Source: Streptomyces sp. NBC_01016 (GTDB taxonomy: Bacteria > Actinomycetota > Actinomycetes > Streptomycetales > Streptomycetaceae). Taken from it: a DNA stretch of 64,000 nucleotides. Below the pieces are notes generated by a model. It was given only the letters and a program-made list of their open reading frames with translations. It searched no databases and was not told the DNA's origin. Both the position numbers and the translations under genes were made by a program. How positions within the stretch are numbered: the first letter of the stretch is position 1; each line of letters opens with the position of its first letter. The DNA lies in the NCBI RefSeq assembly GCF_026341035.1, contig NZ_JAPEOQ010000001.1, forward strand, positions 3,472,001-3,536,000. The letters are read 5' to 3'. This document shows, piece after piece, positions 1-9,235 of the stretch.

Positions 1-93
1 GCTGTTTACGGAGCTGACGGCGGGGTGTTCCTCGGGCCGACGAGTGAGTCTCACGGCACGAGGCACCAGAGAGGACATCACCAGGCAGGTCCG

Positions 94-727
94 GTGATGG
101 GCCGGCATCGATGTGGGCAAGGGGCACCATTGGGGAGCGGTGGTGGCTGAGACCGGAGCGGCTCTATGCTCCAATGAGATTGACAATGACGAGTCTGCGA
201 TCCTGACCGCGATCGGCGAGATTCTCGAACTCGCGGACGAGATCCACTGGGCAGTGGCCATCTCCGGCACCACCTCGGCGCTACTCGTGGCCTACGGTCA
301 GCAGGCCGTCTACGTACCCGGACGCACCGTCAGCCGCATGTCCGGGCCTGTCAGGGCGAGGCCAAGACCGACGCTCGCGACGCCTGCGTCATCGCTGAAA
401 CCGCCGTCAGCGCCGCGACTAGCATGCCGACACAACTCGACGCTGATCTCGCGTTGTTGACCGCGCACCGCACTGGCATGGTTGCCGACCGGGCCCGGAT
501 GATTAATCGGCTGCGGGACGTCCTGACTGGCGCCTTCCCCTCGCTGGAGCGGGCCTTCGACTACTCCAGCCACAAGGGTGCTCTGGTTCTGCTGACCGGC
601 TATCGGACCCCGCAGGCCATTCGCTGCCGCAGCTGATGCGGTGGCCGCACCGGCGTTGGAGCCTGCCGGGGCCCAGTGCGCCGCGCTGCCCGGCGAGGGT
701 CATGTCAATGGCTCGCGCAGCAAGTAG
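94..727 (+). pseudogene. IS110-family transposase remnant
   Basis: Translation gives an IS110-type N-terminus (WAGIDVGKGHHW, then DNDESAILTAIGEI and SGTTSALL), a DARDA segment with the DEDD-type acidic residues, and LALLTAHRTGMVADRARMIN. The reading frame is broken repeatedly. The likely GTG start at 94 is out of frame with the tryptophan codon at 98, which has a TGA directly before it. A +1 shift occurs near 345. The 424-636 stretch ends at a TGA, and the next recognisable piece (DAVAAPALEPAGAQCAALPGE) runs 635-727 in another frame. The C-terminal catalytic serine domain is missing: about 210 codons remain of the usual 400 or so. No terminal repeats or target duplication were identified. It is a dead insertion sequence. 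Confidence 0.9.
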
Positions 728-866
728 CCTCAACTGCCTTTACGTGCAGAACTTTTGGATACACGCTGAGCCACATTCACGCGCGAGTTGGAAGTGACCC
801 TCGCATATGCCTGCTCAGACGCGAGCCCCCTCGGCCAGCGGGAGATTCGCGGCCCACAGCGATGCG

Positions 867-2210
867 TCACGATCCGAAGACCATGTCAAGGACACGACTC
901 ATCCGAACGTCGTGGAAGTGGGTTCCGGGAGTTACCACGTCTTCCGTGCGGTTGTATCTCCAGCCGTTGTTCACACCCTCGTAGTGGCGGTGGTGGATCT
1001 GTTCGCTGATCTCGGCGTTGACGCCGGGGACGCTGTGCACGCGCCATTGTGTGGTCTGCCAGTCCTGCATCCCAGGAATGATGGTCCACTTCTTCGTCGT
1101 CATACGGCCCGTGCGATGTCGGTAGTCGACGAACCGGCGCTGGCGCATGGCGTGCATCGGCTCGACGGTCGCCTTGGCGATCCAATATCCGTGGTAGCCC
1201 ACAGCGCCGGACTCCGACTCGGCGGCATGGTCGAACACCGTCCGGCCATCGCTGGTGAGGACCAGTTCGTCGATGTCCGCGCTGATGACCCCCGCCGCCT
1301 TGCTGAGGTAACGGAAATGTCCGTGTTCGAGCATGCCGTACTGGCAGTAGTCGGAATCCCAGACCTTCTTCGGACCGCCCTCGGGGCCCCACGGATAATT
1401 CCAGGAGACAACTACGGCCGTTGAAATTCCGCGTACCGAGGAGATGGCCTCGGCTACGTCTTCGGGGCTGTACTGGGTGGAGTTGTTGTCATAGAAGACC
1501 ACGCCTGTCACGCCGTGAACCACGTGGTAGTAGTGCAGGAAATCCTTGATCCAGACAAGGTCGTTGTCCTTGGATTTTGTGATGATGGTGCGCTGCCCCG
1601 CGAAGAGGTCCGATTCGTCGGGGGCGATCACCATGTCGAATCGCGAGTCCGCCAGGTCGAGTGACAAATGTTTACCGGGGTGGCCGCCAACAATCCGCGA
1701 GCGCTGTGTGCGGTCCCAGTCGCCGAGTTGGAGCGAGCCACTCACGTTCATGCCGTCCAATCGCCAGTTGGCGCCCTCAAGTTCCGACTTGAGATTGTTC
1801 AGCGGCGGGCCGCAGAGCCACACGTCATTGCCAAACCGAAATGCGTCGTAAAACAGTGTTCGGCTGTCGAACTCGTCAAGGTATCCAGGCTGTCGATCAG
1901 CCGGCTCGCGGGGCGGATCACGGCGCAGCGCGGAGCTTTCCGGGAGCGTCATGCCGGTCGGCCGTACGACCTTGACGGTTCTTGACTCCGAGTTGTCGGC
2001 CGGACAGTGCAGGTCACAGGCTTCTTTGGCGCGGCGGATCGGCCGCAGGAACTCTTCGAGCGTGAGTGGTCCGGATGGCCGTGGGGCCCGGTCGTTGTCG
2101 GCCTCCAGTTGGGCGACGCGGAGCTTGAGCCGCGCGATCTCTGCGCTCAGGTCGCCAGGCGGCTCTGGCGGGAGTGCCATGGCAGTGCGGTCGATGGCCC
2201 TAGAAGTCAT
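867..2210 (-). CDS. glycosyltransferase, GT92/GT2-like
   Basis: A 447-residue protein. Residues about 20-40 form a short heptad segment (LSAEIARLKLRVAQLEADN), likely a coiled coil. The glycosyltransferase core spans about 205-440: a nucleotide-sugar fold start (TIITKSKDNDLVWIKDF), VVFYDNNS at 238-244, and a DxD-type metal-binding motif ADID at 311-314. Late His-rich HHRHYEG is typical of GT92 (DUF23) or Glyco_tranf_2_4 enzymes. I chose the ATG at 2210 because GAGGGA precedes it; the frame stays open to 2396 but that extension looks non-coding. It is the last gene of a reverse-strand surface-polymer group. G+C looks lower than in neighbours, which together with the adjacent IS remnant suggests transfer. 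Acceptor and donor sugars are unknown. Confidence 0.75.
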   Translation of the reverse strand: MTSRAIDRTAMALPPEPPGDLSAEIARLKLRVAQLEADNDRAPRPSGPLTLEEFLRPIRRAKEACDLHCPADNSESRTVKVVRPTGMTLPESSALRRDPPREPADRQPGYLDEFDSRTLFYDAFRFGNDVWLCGPPLNNLKSELEGANWRLDGMNVSGSLQLGDWDRTQRSRIVGGHPGKHLSLDLADSRFDMVIAPDESDLFAGQRTIITKSKDNDLVWIKDFLHYYHVVHGVTGVVFYDNNSTQYSPEDVAEAISSVRGISTAVVVSWNYPWGPEGGPKKVWDSDYCQYGMLEHGHFRYLSKAAGVISADIDELVLTSDGRTVFDHAAESESGAVGYHGYWIAKATVEPMHAMRQRRFVDYRHRTGRMTTKKWTIIPGMQDWQTTQWRVHSVPGVNAEISEQIHHRHYEGVNNGWRYNRTEDVVTPGTHFHDVRMSRVLDMVFGS

Positions 2211-2429
2211 TGTTCCCTCACTCCAGTTACCGAAGGCGCTGCACCGGACGCCCGGGCAGTGCCGGGGCCGATTATGGATGTGCGTGGTCGCGTCCTCGCA
2301 GGCAGCGCAGACATGAGTGTGTCGGGAGCCTGCCAGATTGCCGGCGAAGGCCTCCCGTATGGGCGCAGCCGGTCTCGGGGATACGCATGTCTCCACTCTC
2401 TTGACGCACGGTGCGGGCGAGCGGTGCGG

Positions 2430-3239
2430 TCAGTCGAGTTGGAGGACGGTGGAGCGGGCCACGTCCTTGACGAAGGTGACGCGTCGGTCGAAGGCGCCGT
2501 CGGACGCCCACATCTTGGTGATGTCGCGCTCCACCTTGCGGTTGGTGTCGTCGAGGACGACCAGGGCGCCCTTGGCCAGGCGCGGCAGCAGCTGCGGCAC
2601 CGCGGGGTAGCGGGCGAGCGGCGCCGTCGGGCGCGGCGGGCCGTCGATGAAGAGCAGGTCGACGTCGGCGATGTCACCGAGTCCTGACAGGTCGTACCAC
2701 GGCTGGGTGCCGAGGCCGGGGACCTCGGTGTCGACCAGGGGGGCGTCGACGACCGTCGCCCACGACTCCAGGCCGTGGTCCACGAGCCGTTGCCGGGTCA
2801 CCTCGGCGAACTCCCGGTCGTGCTCGACGGAGGTCACGTGCCCCTCGCCGCACTTGCGCAGCGCCGCCGCAGTCCACAGGGTCGACGCGCCGGAGCCGCA
2901 CTCCAGCATGGTGCGCCGGGCGGACCGGCCCATCACCTCGTCGACGATGAACAGGATCGTCGGGGCGATCGCCGCCCAGTTGGCGCCGAGCACCGGCATC
3001 GGCATGTCGCCGTCGATGAGGTGGTTGTAGCGGCGCATCAACTCGGCGACCACGTAAGGCTGGTGCTCGAGCTGCTTGCGGATGCCCGTGAGCGCGGCGG
3101 TCAGCGTCTTGGTCTGCTGCTGGAGCGCACGCAGGACCTGTTCGGTGTCGGCGGCGCTGAGTACGGGCTCCGCCGGCTTGACGACGGTTGCCTGCGGCTT
3201 TGCGGCCTGCGGCCTTGCGAGGGCTTTGAAGAGCTTCAC
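2430..3239 (-). CDS. class I SAM-dependent methyltransferase (Methyltransf_24-like)
   Basis: A 269-residue protein with GTG start (GGGAAG upstream). A low-complexity head and a helical stretch (about 30-60) precede a Rossmann methyltransferase domain. Motif I is LECGSGAST at 112-120, followed by VTSVEHDREFAEVTRQRL (acidic residue binding the SAM ribose) and LLFIDGPPRPTAP near 195. The DGPP loop is characteristic of small O-methyltransferase-like proteins found in cell-wall and glycan clusters. It lies between a glycosyltransferase and a GT2-TagF fusion on the same strand, so modification of a surface glycopolymer is the likely role (inference). The substrate cannot be read from the sequence. 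Confidence 0.75.
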   Translation of the reverse strand: MKLFKALARPQAAKPQATVVKPAEPVLSAADTEQVLRALQQQTKTLTAALTGIRKQLEHQPYVVAELMRRYNHLIDGDMPMPVLGANWAAIAPTILFIVDEVMGRSARRTMLECGSGASTLWTAAALRKCGEGHVTSVEHDREFAEVTRQRLVDHGLESWATVVDAPLVDTEVPGLGTQPWYDLSGLGDIADVDLLFIDGPPRPTAPLARYPAVPQLLPRLAKGALVVLDDTNRKVERDITKMWASDGAFDRRVTFVKDVARSTVLQLD

Positions 3240-3325
3240 GTGTACTTCCCGAGTGGATGTCAGACGTCAGTGGCAACACTGAGCGGGTGGAGGAGCGCTC
3301 GACGGCGTGGCTATGTGCGCGGGCA

Positions 3326-5590
3326 TCAGGGCTCCAAGGACAGGGAGCGGTTCGGACGCACGTCGGCAGGGGTGTCGCGCTGTTCGCGCTGTACGGGGCT
3401 CGGCTCCGACGGCTCCGGCGGCTGCGTCGGCTCTCCCAGGAACACCCTGCGCACCACCCGCTCCGTGGCGTGTCCGTCGTCGTACGGGCAGAAGCGCGCG
3501 CGGAAGGCGGTGCGGAGCTGGGTGGAGCGGGAGCCGTTCCAGTGGCCGGTGACGAGGACGTCGATCAGCTCGTCCTGGGTCCGGGCGAACGGGCCCGGCG
3601 GGAAGGCGCGGATGTCGAAGTAGGTGCCGCGGGCCGCCTCGTAGGCCGTGTGGTCGTCGGTGAACAGGACGATCGGACGGTCCAGGGCCGCGTAGTCGAA
3701 CATCAGGGACGAGTAGTCGGTGACCAGCGCGTCGGAGGCCAGGCAGAGCTCTTCGACCGAGTGGTGGTCCGACACGTCGATCACGCGCGGGTGGGATTCC
3801 GCGGCGCTCTTGTCGGTGGCCGCCAGATAGTGGGCGCGGGTCAGGACGACGTGCGACGGTCCCAGGTTGCGCGCCAGACGGGCGAGGTCCAGGCGAGGTG
3901 TCTGGGTGCGCTGGTAATCGCGGTGGGTGGGGGCGTACAGGAAGACGGTCGCGTCCCCGGGGATGCCGAGGAGTTCGCGGGTGCGGTCGCGGTCGGCCCC
4001 GCTCGCCCTCGCGAAGATGTCGTTGCGCGGGTTGCCGTACTCCAGGGTGGTGTAACCGGCCGGGTAGACGCGTTCCCAGGTGAGGGTGGAATGCCGGTTC
4101 GCCGAGAGGCTGTAGTCCCATTTGTCGGCGTTCGTCAGGAGGGTCGCGAAGTCCATTCCGCCGGCCGCCGCCGGGTGCTCCTGGAGGTCGAGGCCCATCT
4201 TCTTCAGGGGCGTGCCGTGGTGGGTCTGCAGCAGGATCTGACCGGGGCGCTTGCGCAGCCTGCGGTCGAAGTTGACGTTGTTGACCAGGTACTTCGCGCG
4301 GGCCAGGGCCGTCCAGTAGGAGAACGTGCCGGGGGTCAGGCGGTGGGTTCCGGTCGGCACGGTGTGGGTGTAGTCGGGGCGTGCGATCCAGGCCGTACGC
4401 ATCGAGGGGACCAGGTCACGCACCATGGACTCGATCGCCGCGGGGCTGCATGAGTAGCCGCGGTTCCAGTAGGCGGAGAAGACCGCGAGATCGTCCTTGA
4501 CGGGCAGCAGGCACTGGATGCGGTAGTGGGTCTGCAGGGTCGCGCCGCGGGCCGCGTGGGCCGCGCGTCTGAGATGGCGCAGGGCGAGGGCGCGTACGTT
4601 ACGGGTCCCCATGACGGTGCGATAGGAGCGGTGCGCGCCGAGCCGGACCAGGCCGTGCCGCATCCGGGTGGGGGGCTTCACGCGGGTGCCCGGTGTGCTC
4701 GGCGTGCGGTACAGCGCGTAGTGCCGGCGCGCGCGCCGCAGGAAGTCCGCCCGGCTTCCGCGGGGCAGACGGCCGCGGGTGGTGAAGATCGTGCAGAAGT
4801 GGTCGATCATCCGCCGGAAGATCAATGGCCGCCACTGTGCGGGGAGTTCGGGATGCGCGTCGAGGAACGCGAAGACCCGGTCGTACTGGTCGAAGATGTC
4901 GAAGTGCTTCGGGCTGACCGTGGACAGGATGTTGCCCTGGCGGCGCTGGCGGTAGTGGACACAGACCCGGTCGAGCGTGGCCATCGATCCGGCGGCCATC
5001 AGCGCCGGATACGTCCAGGGGGTGTCCTCGTAGTACCCGGGCGGGAAGGTCAGGCCGGAGTCGACCAGGAACTCGCGGCGGTACGCCTTGTTCCACACGA
5101 CCATCAACAGGCGGAGCAGCGACGGGCGTTCGGCCAGGGTGAAGGGGGCCGGGCCGGATTCCTCGAGCAGGTGCGCGTACTGGTTGCGGGCGAGCGAGCC
5201 GTCCCAGTGTGCGCGCGCGTAGTCGTAGACCAGGATGTCCGGGTCGTCGGTCTCCTTGATCCGGTCGGCGATGGCGGCGAGCGAGCCGGGTGCGAGGGTG
5301 TCGTCGCTGTCGAGGAAGATGACGTACTCGCCGCTCGCCCGTTCCAGGCCGGCGTTGCGGGCCGGGCCGAGCCCGGCGTTCTCCGGGAGATGCACGGCCC
5401 GCACGCGCGCGTCGCGCGCCGCGTAGGCGTCGATGATCTCGCCGCAGGCGTCCGGCGAGGCGTCGTCGACCGCGATCAGCTCGTAGTCCGTGTAGGACTG
5501 GCTGAGCACGGAATCGAGGCAGGCATGCAGATACGCCTGAACCAGATGTGCGGGGACGATCACACTGAAGCGGGGCAAGGGCGTATCCAT
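3326..5590 (-). CDS. GT2 glycosyltransferase fused to CDP-glycerol glycerophosphotransferase (TagF-like)
   Basis: A 754-residue, two-domain protein. The N-terminal GT2 domain (about 6-230) has FSVIVPAHL, DDASPD near 42 and the metal-binding DSDD at 94-97. The C-terminal domain (about 400-720) is Glyphos_transf: QTHHGTPLKKMG carries the family's catalytic His, followed by FLYAPTHRDY and DYSSLMFDYA. Such proteins polymerise glycerol- or ribitol-phosphate teichoic acids at the inner membrane face, and the GT2 domain may add the sugar substituent. Streptomycetes encode several such fusions. The Arg/Pro-rich tail after 725 is probably disordered. The start follows an 11-bp hairpin (5602-5629) with no recognisable Shine-Dalgarno sequence. 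It heads the reverse-strand surface-polymer group. Confidence 0.85.
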   Translation of the reverse strand: MDTPLPRFSVIVPAHLVQAYLHACLDSVLSQSYTDYELIAVDDASPDACGEIIDAYAARDARVRAVHLPENAGLGPARNAGLERASGEYVIFLDSDDTLAPGSLAAIADRIKETDDPDILVYDYARAHWDGSLARNQYAHLLEESGPAPFTLAERPSLLRLLMVVWNKAYRREFLVDSGLTFPPGYYEDTPWTYPALMAAGSMATLDRVCVHYRQRRQGNILSTVSPKHFDIFDQYDRVFAFLDAHPELPAQWRPLIFRRMIDHFCTIFTTRGRLPRGSRADFLRRARRHYALYRTPSTPGTRVKPPTRMRHGLVRLGAHRSYRTVMGTRNVRALALRHLRRAAHAARGATLQTHYRIQCLLPVKDDLAVFSAYWNRGYSCSPAAIESMVRDLVPSMRTAWIARPDYTHTVPTGTHRLTPGTFSYWTALARAKYLVNNVNFDRRLRKRPGQILLQTHHGTPLKKMGLDLQEHPAAAGGMDFATLLTNADKWDYSLSANRHSTLTWERVYPAGYTTLEYGNPRNDIFARASGADRDRTRELLGIPGDATVFLYAPTHRDYQRTQTPRLDLARLARNLGPSHVVLTRAHYLAATDKSAAESHPRVIDVSDHHSVEELCLASDALVTDYSSLMFDYAALDRPIVLFTDDHTAYEAARGTYFDIRAFPPGPFARTQDELIDVLVTGHWNGSRSTQLRTAFRARFCPYDDGHATERVVRRVFLGEPTQPPEPSEPSPVQREQRDTPADVRPNRSLSLEP

Positions 5591-5601
5591 CGGTCGGTCG
5601 G

Positions 5602-5629
5602 CTGTGAACAGACAGGGATCTGTTCACAG
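5602..5629. promoter_or_regulatory. perfect 11-bp inverted repeat in TagF-like leader
   Basis: Arms CTGTGAACAGA and TCTGTTCACAG are separated by 6 bases. The repeat ends 11 bases upstream of the ATG at 5590. It could be an operator or an mRNA hairpin controlling translation. The bases between hairpin and ATG are CCGACCGACCG, without a ribosome site. Confidence 0.6.
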
Positions 5630-5741
5630 TCAACGCCGATCCGCGATATTCCGTTGTATTTTGAGCGGCATTCGGGGGGTTCGGTGATGTATGTACCCGG
5701 ATGGTCGTAGAGGCGCTACTTGTCCGGATACGTGCCGGGGG

Positions 5742-6869
5742 TCAGACCGCGACGAGCTCCCGCTCGCGGTCCGGCGTTTCGGCCTTGGGCTTCTTGTTCG
5801 GCTTGTTCGGCAGCGAGAGCCGGAAGACCTTGTGCCACGCGGAGAACACCTGCTTGGGCAGCGGTCCTGTGACGTAGTCCAGCTCGTACTTCTCGAACAG
5901 CGCGCGCACCTTCACCGCGACCTCGGCGTACCGGTTGCTCGGCAGGTCCGGGAACAGGTGGTGCTCGATCTGGTGCGACAGGTTGCCGCTCATGAAGTGC
6001 ATGGCCTTGCTGCCGCTGATGTTCGCCGAGCCCATCATCTGGCGCAGGTACCACTGGCCACGCGTCTCGCCCTTGATCGACCGGCGCTCGAAGACCTGCA
6101 CGCCCTCGGGGAAGTGCCCGCACATGATCACCGAGTGGGACCAGATGTTGCGGACCAGGTTCGCGGTGAACGTGGCGCCGAGCGTGGGGAGGAACGACGG
6201 GCCCGAAAGCAGCGGGTGGATCACGTAGTCCTTGAGCACCTGCTTGCGGATCTTGCGGCCCACGGCCTTGGCCCGGGCGCGGAACTCCGGGTTCTTGCGG
6301 CGGCGCTTGTTCAGGTTCTTGCCGAGCTCCAGGTCGTACGCCGCGATGCCGTACTCGAAGAAGCAGGCGTTGATGAAGTTCCACACCGGCTGGCCGAGGT
6401 GGAACGGGTGCCACTTCTGGTCCTCGTCGACGCGCATGATGCCGTAGCCGAGGTCGTTGTCCTTGCCGATCACGTTCGTGTACGTGTGGTGCAGCTCGTT
6501 GTGCGAGTGCTTCCACTGGTCGGACGGCGAGACGTGGTCCCACTCCCAGGTGGTGGAGTGGATCTTCGGGTCCCGCATCCAGTCCCACTGGCCGTGCAGG
6601 ATGTTGTGGCCGATCTCCATGTTGTCCATGATCTTCGCCACGGACAGCCCGGCGGTGCCGAGCAGCCACGCGGGCGGGAAGATTGAGAACAACAGGACGC
6701 CCCTGCTGACCAGTTCGAGCGTGCGCTGCGCCGAGATGACCTTGCGGATGTACGCGGCGTCCTTCTCTCCGCGTCCTGCGATCACCTCGTCGCGGATCGC
6801 GTCCAGCTCGCGGCCGAGCTCCTCGATCTGCTCCGCGGTCAGGTGGGCGGTGGGGTCGATGGCGGTCAA
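5742..6869 (-). CDS. membrane fatty acid (acyl) desaturase
   Basis: A 375-residue integral-membrane desaturase that inserts a double bond into acyl chains using a di-iron centre. All three histidine boxes are present: HNILH at 88-92, HSHNELHH at 121-128 and HQIEHH at 299-304. Hydrophobic stretches near 55-80 and 160-180 fit membrane spans. Length and box spacing match actinobacterial DesA3-type acyl-CoA desaturases and linoleoyl-desaturase-like proteins. It is the second gene of a two-gene unit, 7 bp behind the ferredoxin reductase at 6877-7938, as in the mycobacterial DesA3/Rv3230c pair, so electron delivery by that partner is likely. The divergent PucR gene at 8026 is the candidate regulator. 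Confidence 0.9.
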   Translation of the reverse strand: MTAIDPTAHLTAEQIEELGRELDAIRDEVIAGRGEKDAAYIRKVISAQRTLELVSRGVLLFSIFPPAWLLGTAGLSVAKIMDNMEIGHNILHGQWDWMRDPKIHSTTWEWDHVSPSDQWKHSHNELHHTYTNVIGKDNDLGYGIMRVDEDQKWHPFHLGQPVWNFINACFFEYGIAAYDLELGKNLNKRRRKNPEFRARAKAVGRKIRKQVLKDYVIHPLLSGPSFLPTLGATFTANLVRNIWSHSVIMCGHFPEGVQVFERRSIKGETRGQWYLRQMMGSANISGSKAMHFMSGNLSHQIEHHLFPDLPSNRYAEVAVKVRALFEKYELDYVTGPLPKQVFSAWHKVFRLSLPNKPNKKPKAETPDRERELVAV

Positions 6870-6876
6870 GGTGCTC

Positions 6877-7938
6877 CTACCGTTCGATGTCGCAGGGGCC
6901 CGCCGCGGCGGACACGCAGGTCTGGATGAGGACGCCGGGGTCGGCCTCGGTGATCTCGCCGGTGCGCAGGTCGCGGACGGCGCCCGCCTTGAGCGGCGTG
7001 ACGCAGCCGAAGCAGATGCCCATGCGGCACCCGGAGGGCATGAGTACGCCGGCCTCCTCGCCGACGTCCAGCAACGGCGTGGCGCCGTCCGCGTCGGCGG
7101 TCCTGCCGGTGGCGCTGAACGTGACCTCGCCGCCGTCGCCGACAGCGGCGATGCTGGGGCGGAAGCGTTCGGTGTGCAGGCGCTCTAGGACGCCGTGCTC
7201 GGTCCAGTGCGCTTCGGCGGCGTCGAGCAGGCCGGCGGGCCCGCAGGCCCAGGTCTCGCGCTCGGCCCAGTCGGGCACGAGTTCGTCGAGTCGGGCGATG
7301 TCGAGCGTGCCGTCCGTGTCGGTGTGCACCTCGGTGAGCTGAAGCTTCTTCTCCGCGGCCAGTGCGTGCAGTTCGTCACGGAAGATCACGTCCTGCGGCC
7401 GGGGCGCACTGTGGACCATGACGACGTCGTCGAACTCGGTGTCGCGCAGCATGCCCATCACGGGCGTGATGCCGCTGCCGGCCGTCAGGTAGAGCACCTT
7501 GGCGGGCTTGGCCCGCGGCAGCACGAAGTCACCGGTCGGCTGGTCGAGGTGGATCAGCGTGCCCGGTTTCGCCTTGCGGACCAGATGGTTGCTGACCTTG
7601 CCGTCCGGGATCGCCTTCACGGTGATCGTGAGGCGGCCGTCCTGGCGGTGGCGGTCGGTCGGCGAGGTGAGGGAGTAGGCACGCCACAGGCGCACCCCGT
7701 CGACGTCGACCCCGATCCGCACGTACTGACCGGCCGTGTGGCCGCGCCAGCCCCGGCCCGGCCTGATCACGACGGTCGCGGCGTCACCCGTCTCGGGGCG
7801 CACGGCTTCGATGCGCCCACGCAGGTCGGCGCCCGCACGCAGCGGGCTGACCAGGTCGAGGTAGTCCGACGGCAGCAGCGGCGTCGTGACCATTTCCAGC
7901 AGTTTCCAAGCCCTGCTACGGAGGGCCGTACTCGTCAT
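6877..7938 (-). CDS. ferredoxin reductase with C-terminal 2Fe-2S domain (desaturase partner)
   Basis: A 353-residue flavoprotein. FAD-binding residues lie in RAYSLTSP (RxYS motif), with NAD(P)H-binding YLTAGSGITPVMGML and CGPAGLLDAAE. The C-terminal plant-type 2Fe-2S ferredoxin domain has three clustered cysteines in PSGCRMGICFGC plus a fourth in LIQTC. It passes electrons from NAD(P)H to the neighbouring desaturase (family knowledge of Rv3230c-like oxidoreductases). The ATG at 7938 is preferred because family similarity begins there and GGAG precedes it. The frame is open upstream as far as 8586, but that stretch is antisense to the PucR gene and has no family signal. First gene of the desaturase operon. 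Confidence 0.88.
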   Translation of the reverse strand: MTSTALRSRAWKLLEMVTTPLLPSDYLDLVSPLRAGADLRGRIEAVRPETGDAATVVIRPGRGWRGHTAGQYVRIGVDVDGVRLWRAYSLTSPTDRHRQDGRLTITVKAIPDGKVSNHLVRKAKPGTLIHLDQPTGDFVLPRAKPAKVLYLTAGSGITPVMGMLRDTEFDDVVMVHSAPRPQDVIFRDELHALAAEKKLQLTEVHTDTDGTLDIARLDELVPDWAERETWACGPAGLLDAAEAHWTEHGVLERLHTERFRPSIAAVGDGGEVTFSATGRTADADGATPLLDVGEEAGVLMPSGCRMGICFGCVTPLKAGAVRDLRTGEITEADPGVLIQTCVSAAAGPCDIER

Positions 7939-7969
7939 GGCTCCAGCCTGCTGTGCCGCAAGGCGTAAA

Positions 7970-7985
7970 GTCCTGACCGCAGGAC
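7970..7985. promoter_or_regulatory. 16-bp palindromic operator candidate
   Basis: GTCCTG-accg-CAGGAC lies in the 87-bp divergent region between the desaturase operon (start 7938) and the PucR gene (start 8026), flanked by two CGTAAA direct repeats. The position suits binding by the PucR protein to control both transcripts. Assigning it to that regulator is inference. Confidence 0.55.
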
Positions 7986-8025
7986 GTAAATCTGGCTGGC
8001 CGAATTGTTCGCAGGGAACAAAAAC

Positions 8026-9165
8026 GTGAACCATGCAATCCGGAGGGCCAGCGAACTGGCCCTGGACGAGACGACGGTCACCGCGCTTCGGGCCGCGGTG
8101 AAGACCACCGCCGACGAGGTCGTCCAGGCGATCATCGACGAGGTCCCTCCCTACGCCAACGCCCTTTCGGGCCGCATGGGCGGCACCATCCGCCGGGCCG
8201 TCCGCACCGCCCTGGGGCACTACCTGGACCTCGCGAGCGGGAACGCCTCGGGCGGCGACGGCGGTGACGCGGCCTACGAGTTGGGCCGCGGCGAGGTGCG
8301 CGACGGCCGTTCGATGGACGCCCTGCTCAGCGCCTATCGCGTCGGCGCCCGCGTGGCCTGGCGATGCCTGGCAGCGGGTGCCGTACCCGCGGGTCTGCCC
8401 GCCGCCGAGGTCGCCAAGTTCGCCGAGCTGACCTTCGCCTACATCGACGAGCTCTCCGCCGCGAGCGCCGCGGGCCACGCCGACGAGCTGGCCGCCCGGG
8501 GGAGGGCCCACGAGCGCCACCTGGAACACCTGGCCCGCGACCTCCTCGCCGGCGCGAGCCCGGATGTGCTCCTTGCCTCCGTTCAACGGGCCGGGTGGCA
8601 GCCGCCGGATTCGCTGACCGCGGTCCTGCTGCCCGCCGCCCAGGCCCGGCCCGCCTACCGCACGCTCGACCCGGGCACCCTCGTCCTCGACGATCTGCCG
8701 GACGCCACCGGTGTGCTGCTCGTCCCCGATGCCGACCGGTCACATCTCTTGCGGCAGCTGACCGACCGCACCGCTGTGGTCGGCCCGGCCCGGCCGTGGG
8801 CCCGGGCGTCCGCCTCGTACGCACGAGCCGTCCGCGCGCGCTCCCTCTCCCCTGACATTCACGACACCGAGGACCACCTGCCGGAGTTGGTGCTGAGCGC
8901 CGACGCGGACGCGTTCGCGGACCTGCGTGCCCGAGCCCTCGCACCGCTCGGGACCTTGCCCGTCGCGACCGCACGGCGGCTTGAGGAGACGCTGCGGGAG
9001 TGGCTGCTGCACCAGGGCAGGCGGGACGAGGTGGCGGCGGCGTTGTTCGTCCATCCCCAGACGGTCCGGTACCGGATGTCGCAGCTGCGGCAGCTGTTTC
9101 CGGATCTCGCGTCGCCGCACCGGGTCCTCGAACTGACGCTGGCGGTCGGGCTGCGTGAGGGGTGA
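8026..9165 (+). CDS. PucR-family transcriptional regulator
   Basis: A 379-residue regulator. The N-terminal helical region (LALDETTVTALRAAVKTTADEVVQ) resembles the RsbRD-type sensor. The C-terminal PucR HTH_30 domain reads EEVAAALFVHPQTVRYRMSQL-like, ending LELTLAVGL. I prefer GTG at 8026, which has AGGGA 8 bases upstream; TTG at 8005 lacks a ribosome site. It is transcribed away from the desaturase/reductase operon and shares its promoter region. PucR-type proteins in streptomycetes include FasR, an activator of fatty-acid synthesis genes, so a role in membrane-lipid control fits. Ligand unknown. Confidence 0.85.
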   Translation: MNHAIRRASELALDETTVTALRAAVKTTADEVVQAIIDEVPPYANALSGRMGGTIRRAVRTALGHYLDLASGNASGGDGGDAAYELGRGEVRDGRSMDALLSAYRVGARVAWRCLAAGAVPAGLPAAEVAKFAELTFAYIDELSAASAAGHADELAARGRAHERHLEHLARDLLAGASPDVLLASVQRAGWQPPDSLTAVLLPAAQARPAYRTLDPGTLVLDDLPDATGVLLVPDADRSHLLRQLTDRTAVVGPARPWARASASYARAVRARSLSPDIHDTEDHLPELVLSADADAFADLRARALAPLGTLPVATARRLEETLREWLLHQGRRDEVAAALFVHPQTVRYRMSQLRQLFPDLASPHRVLELTLAVGLREG

Positions 9166-9235
9166 CGCGAGGGATGACACGGGATGACGCGGGATGATGG
9201 GGACGGAATGACGGAACGTGAGAGCAGGAGCTTCC

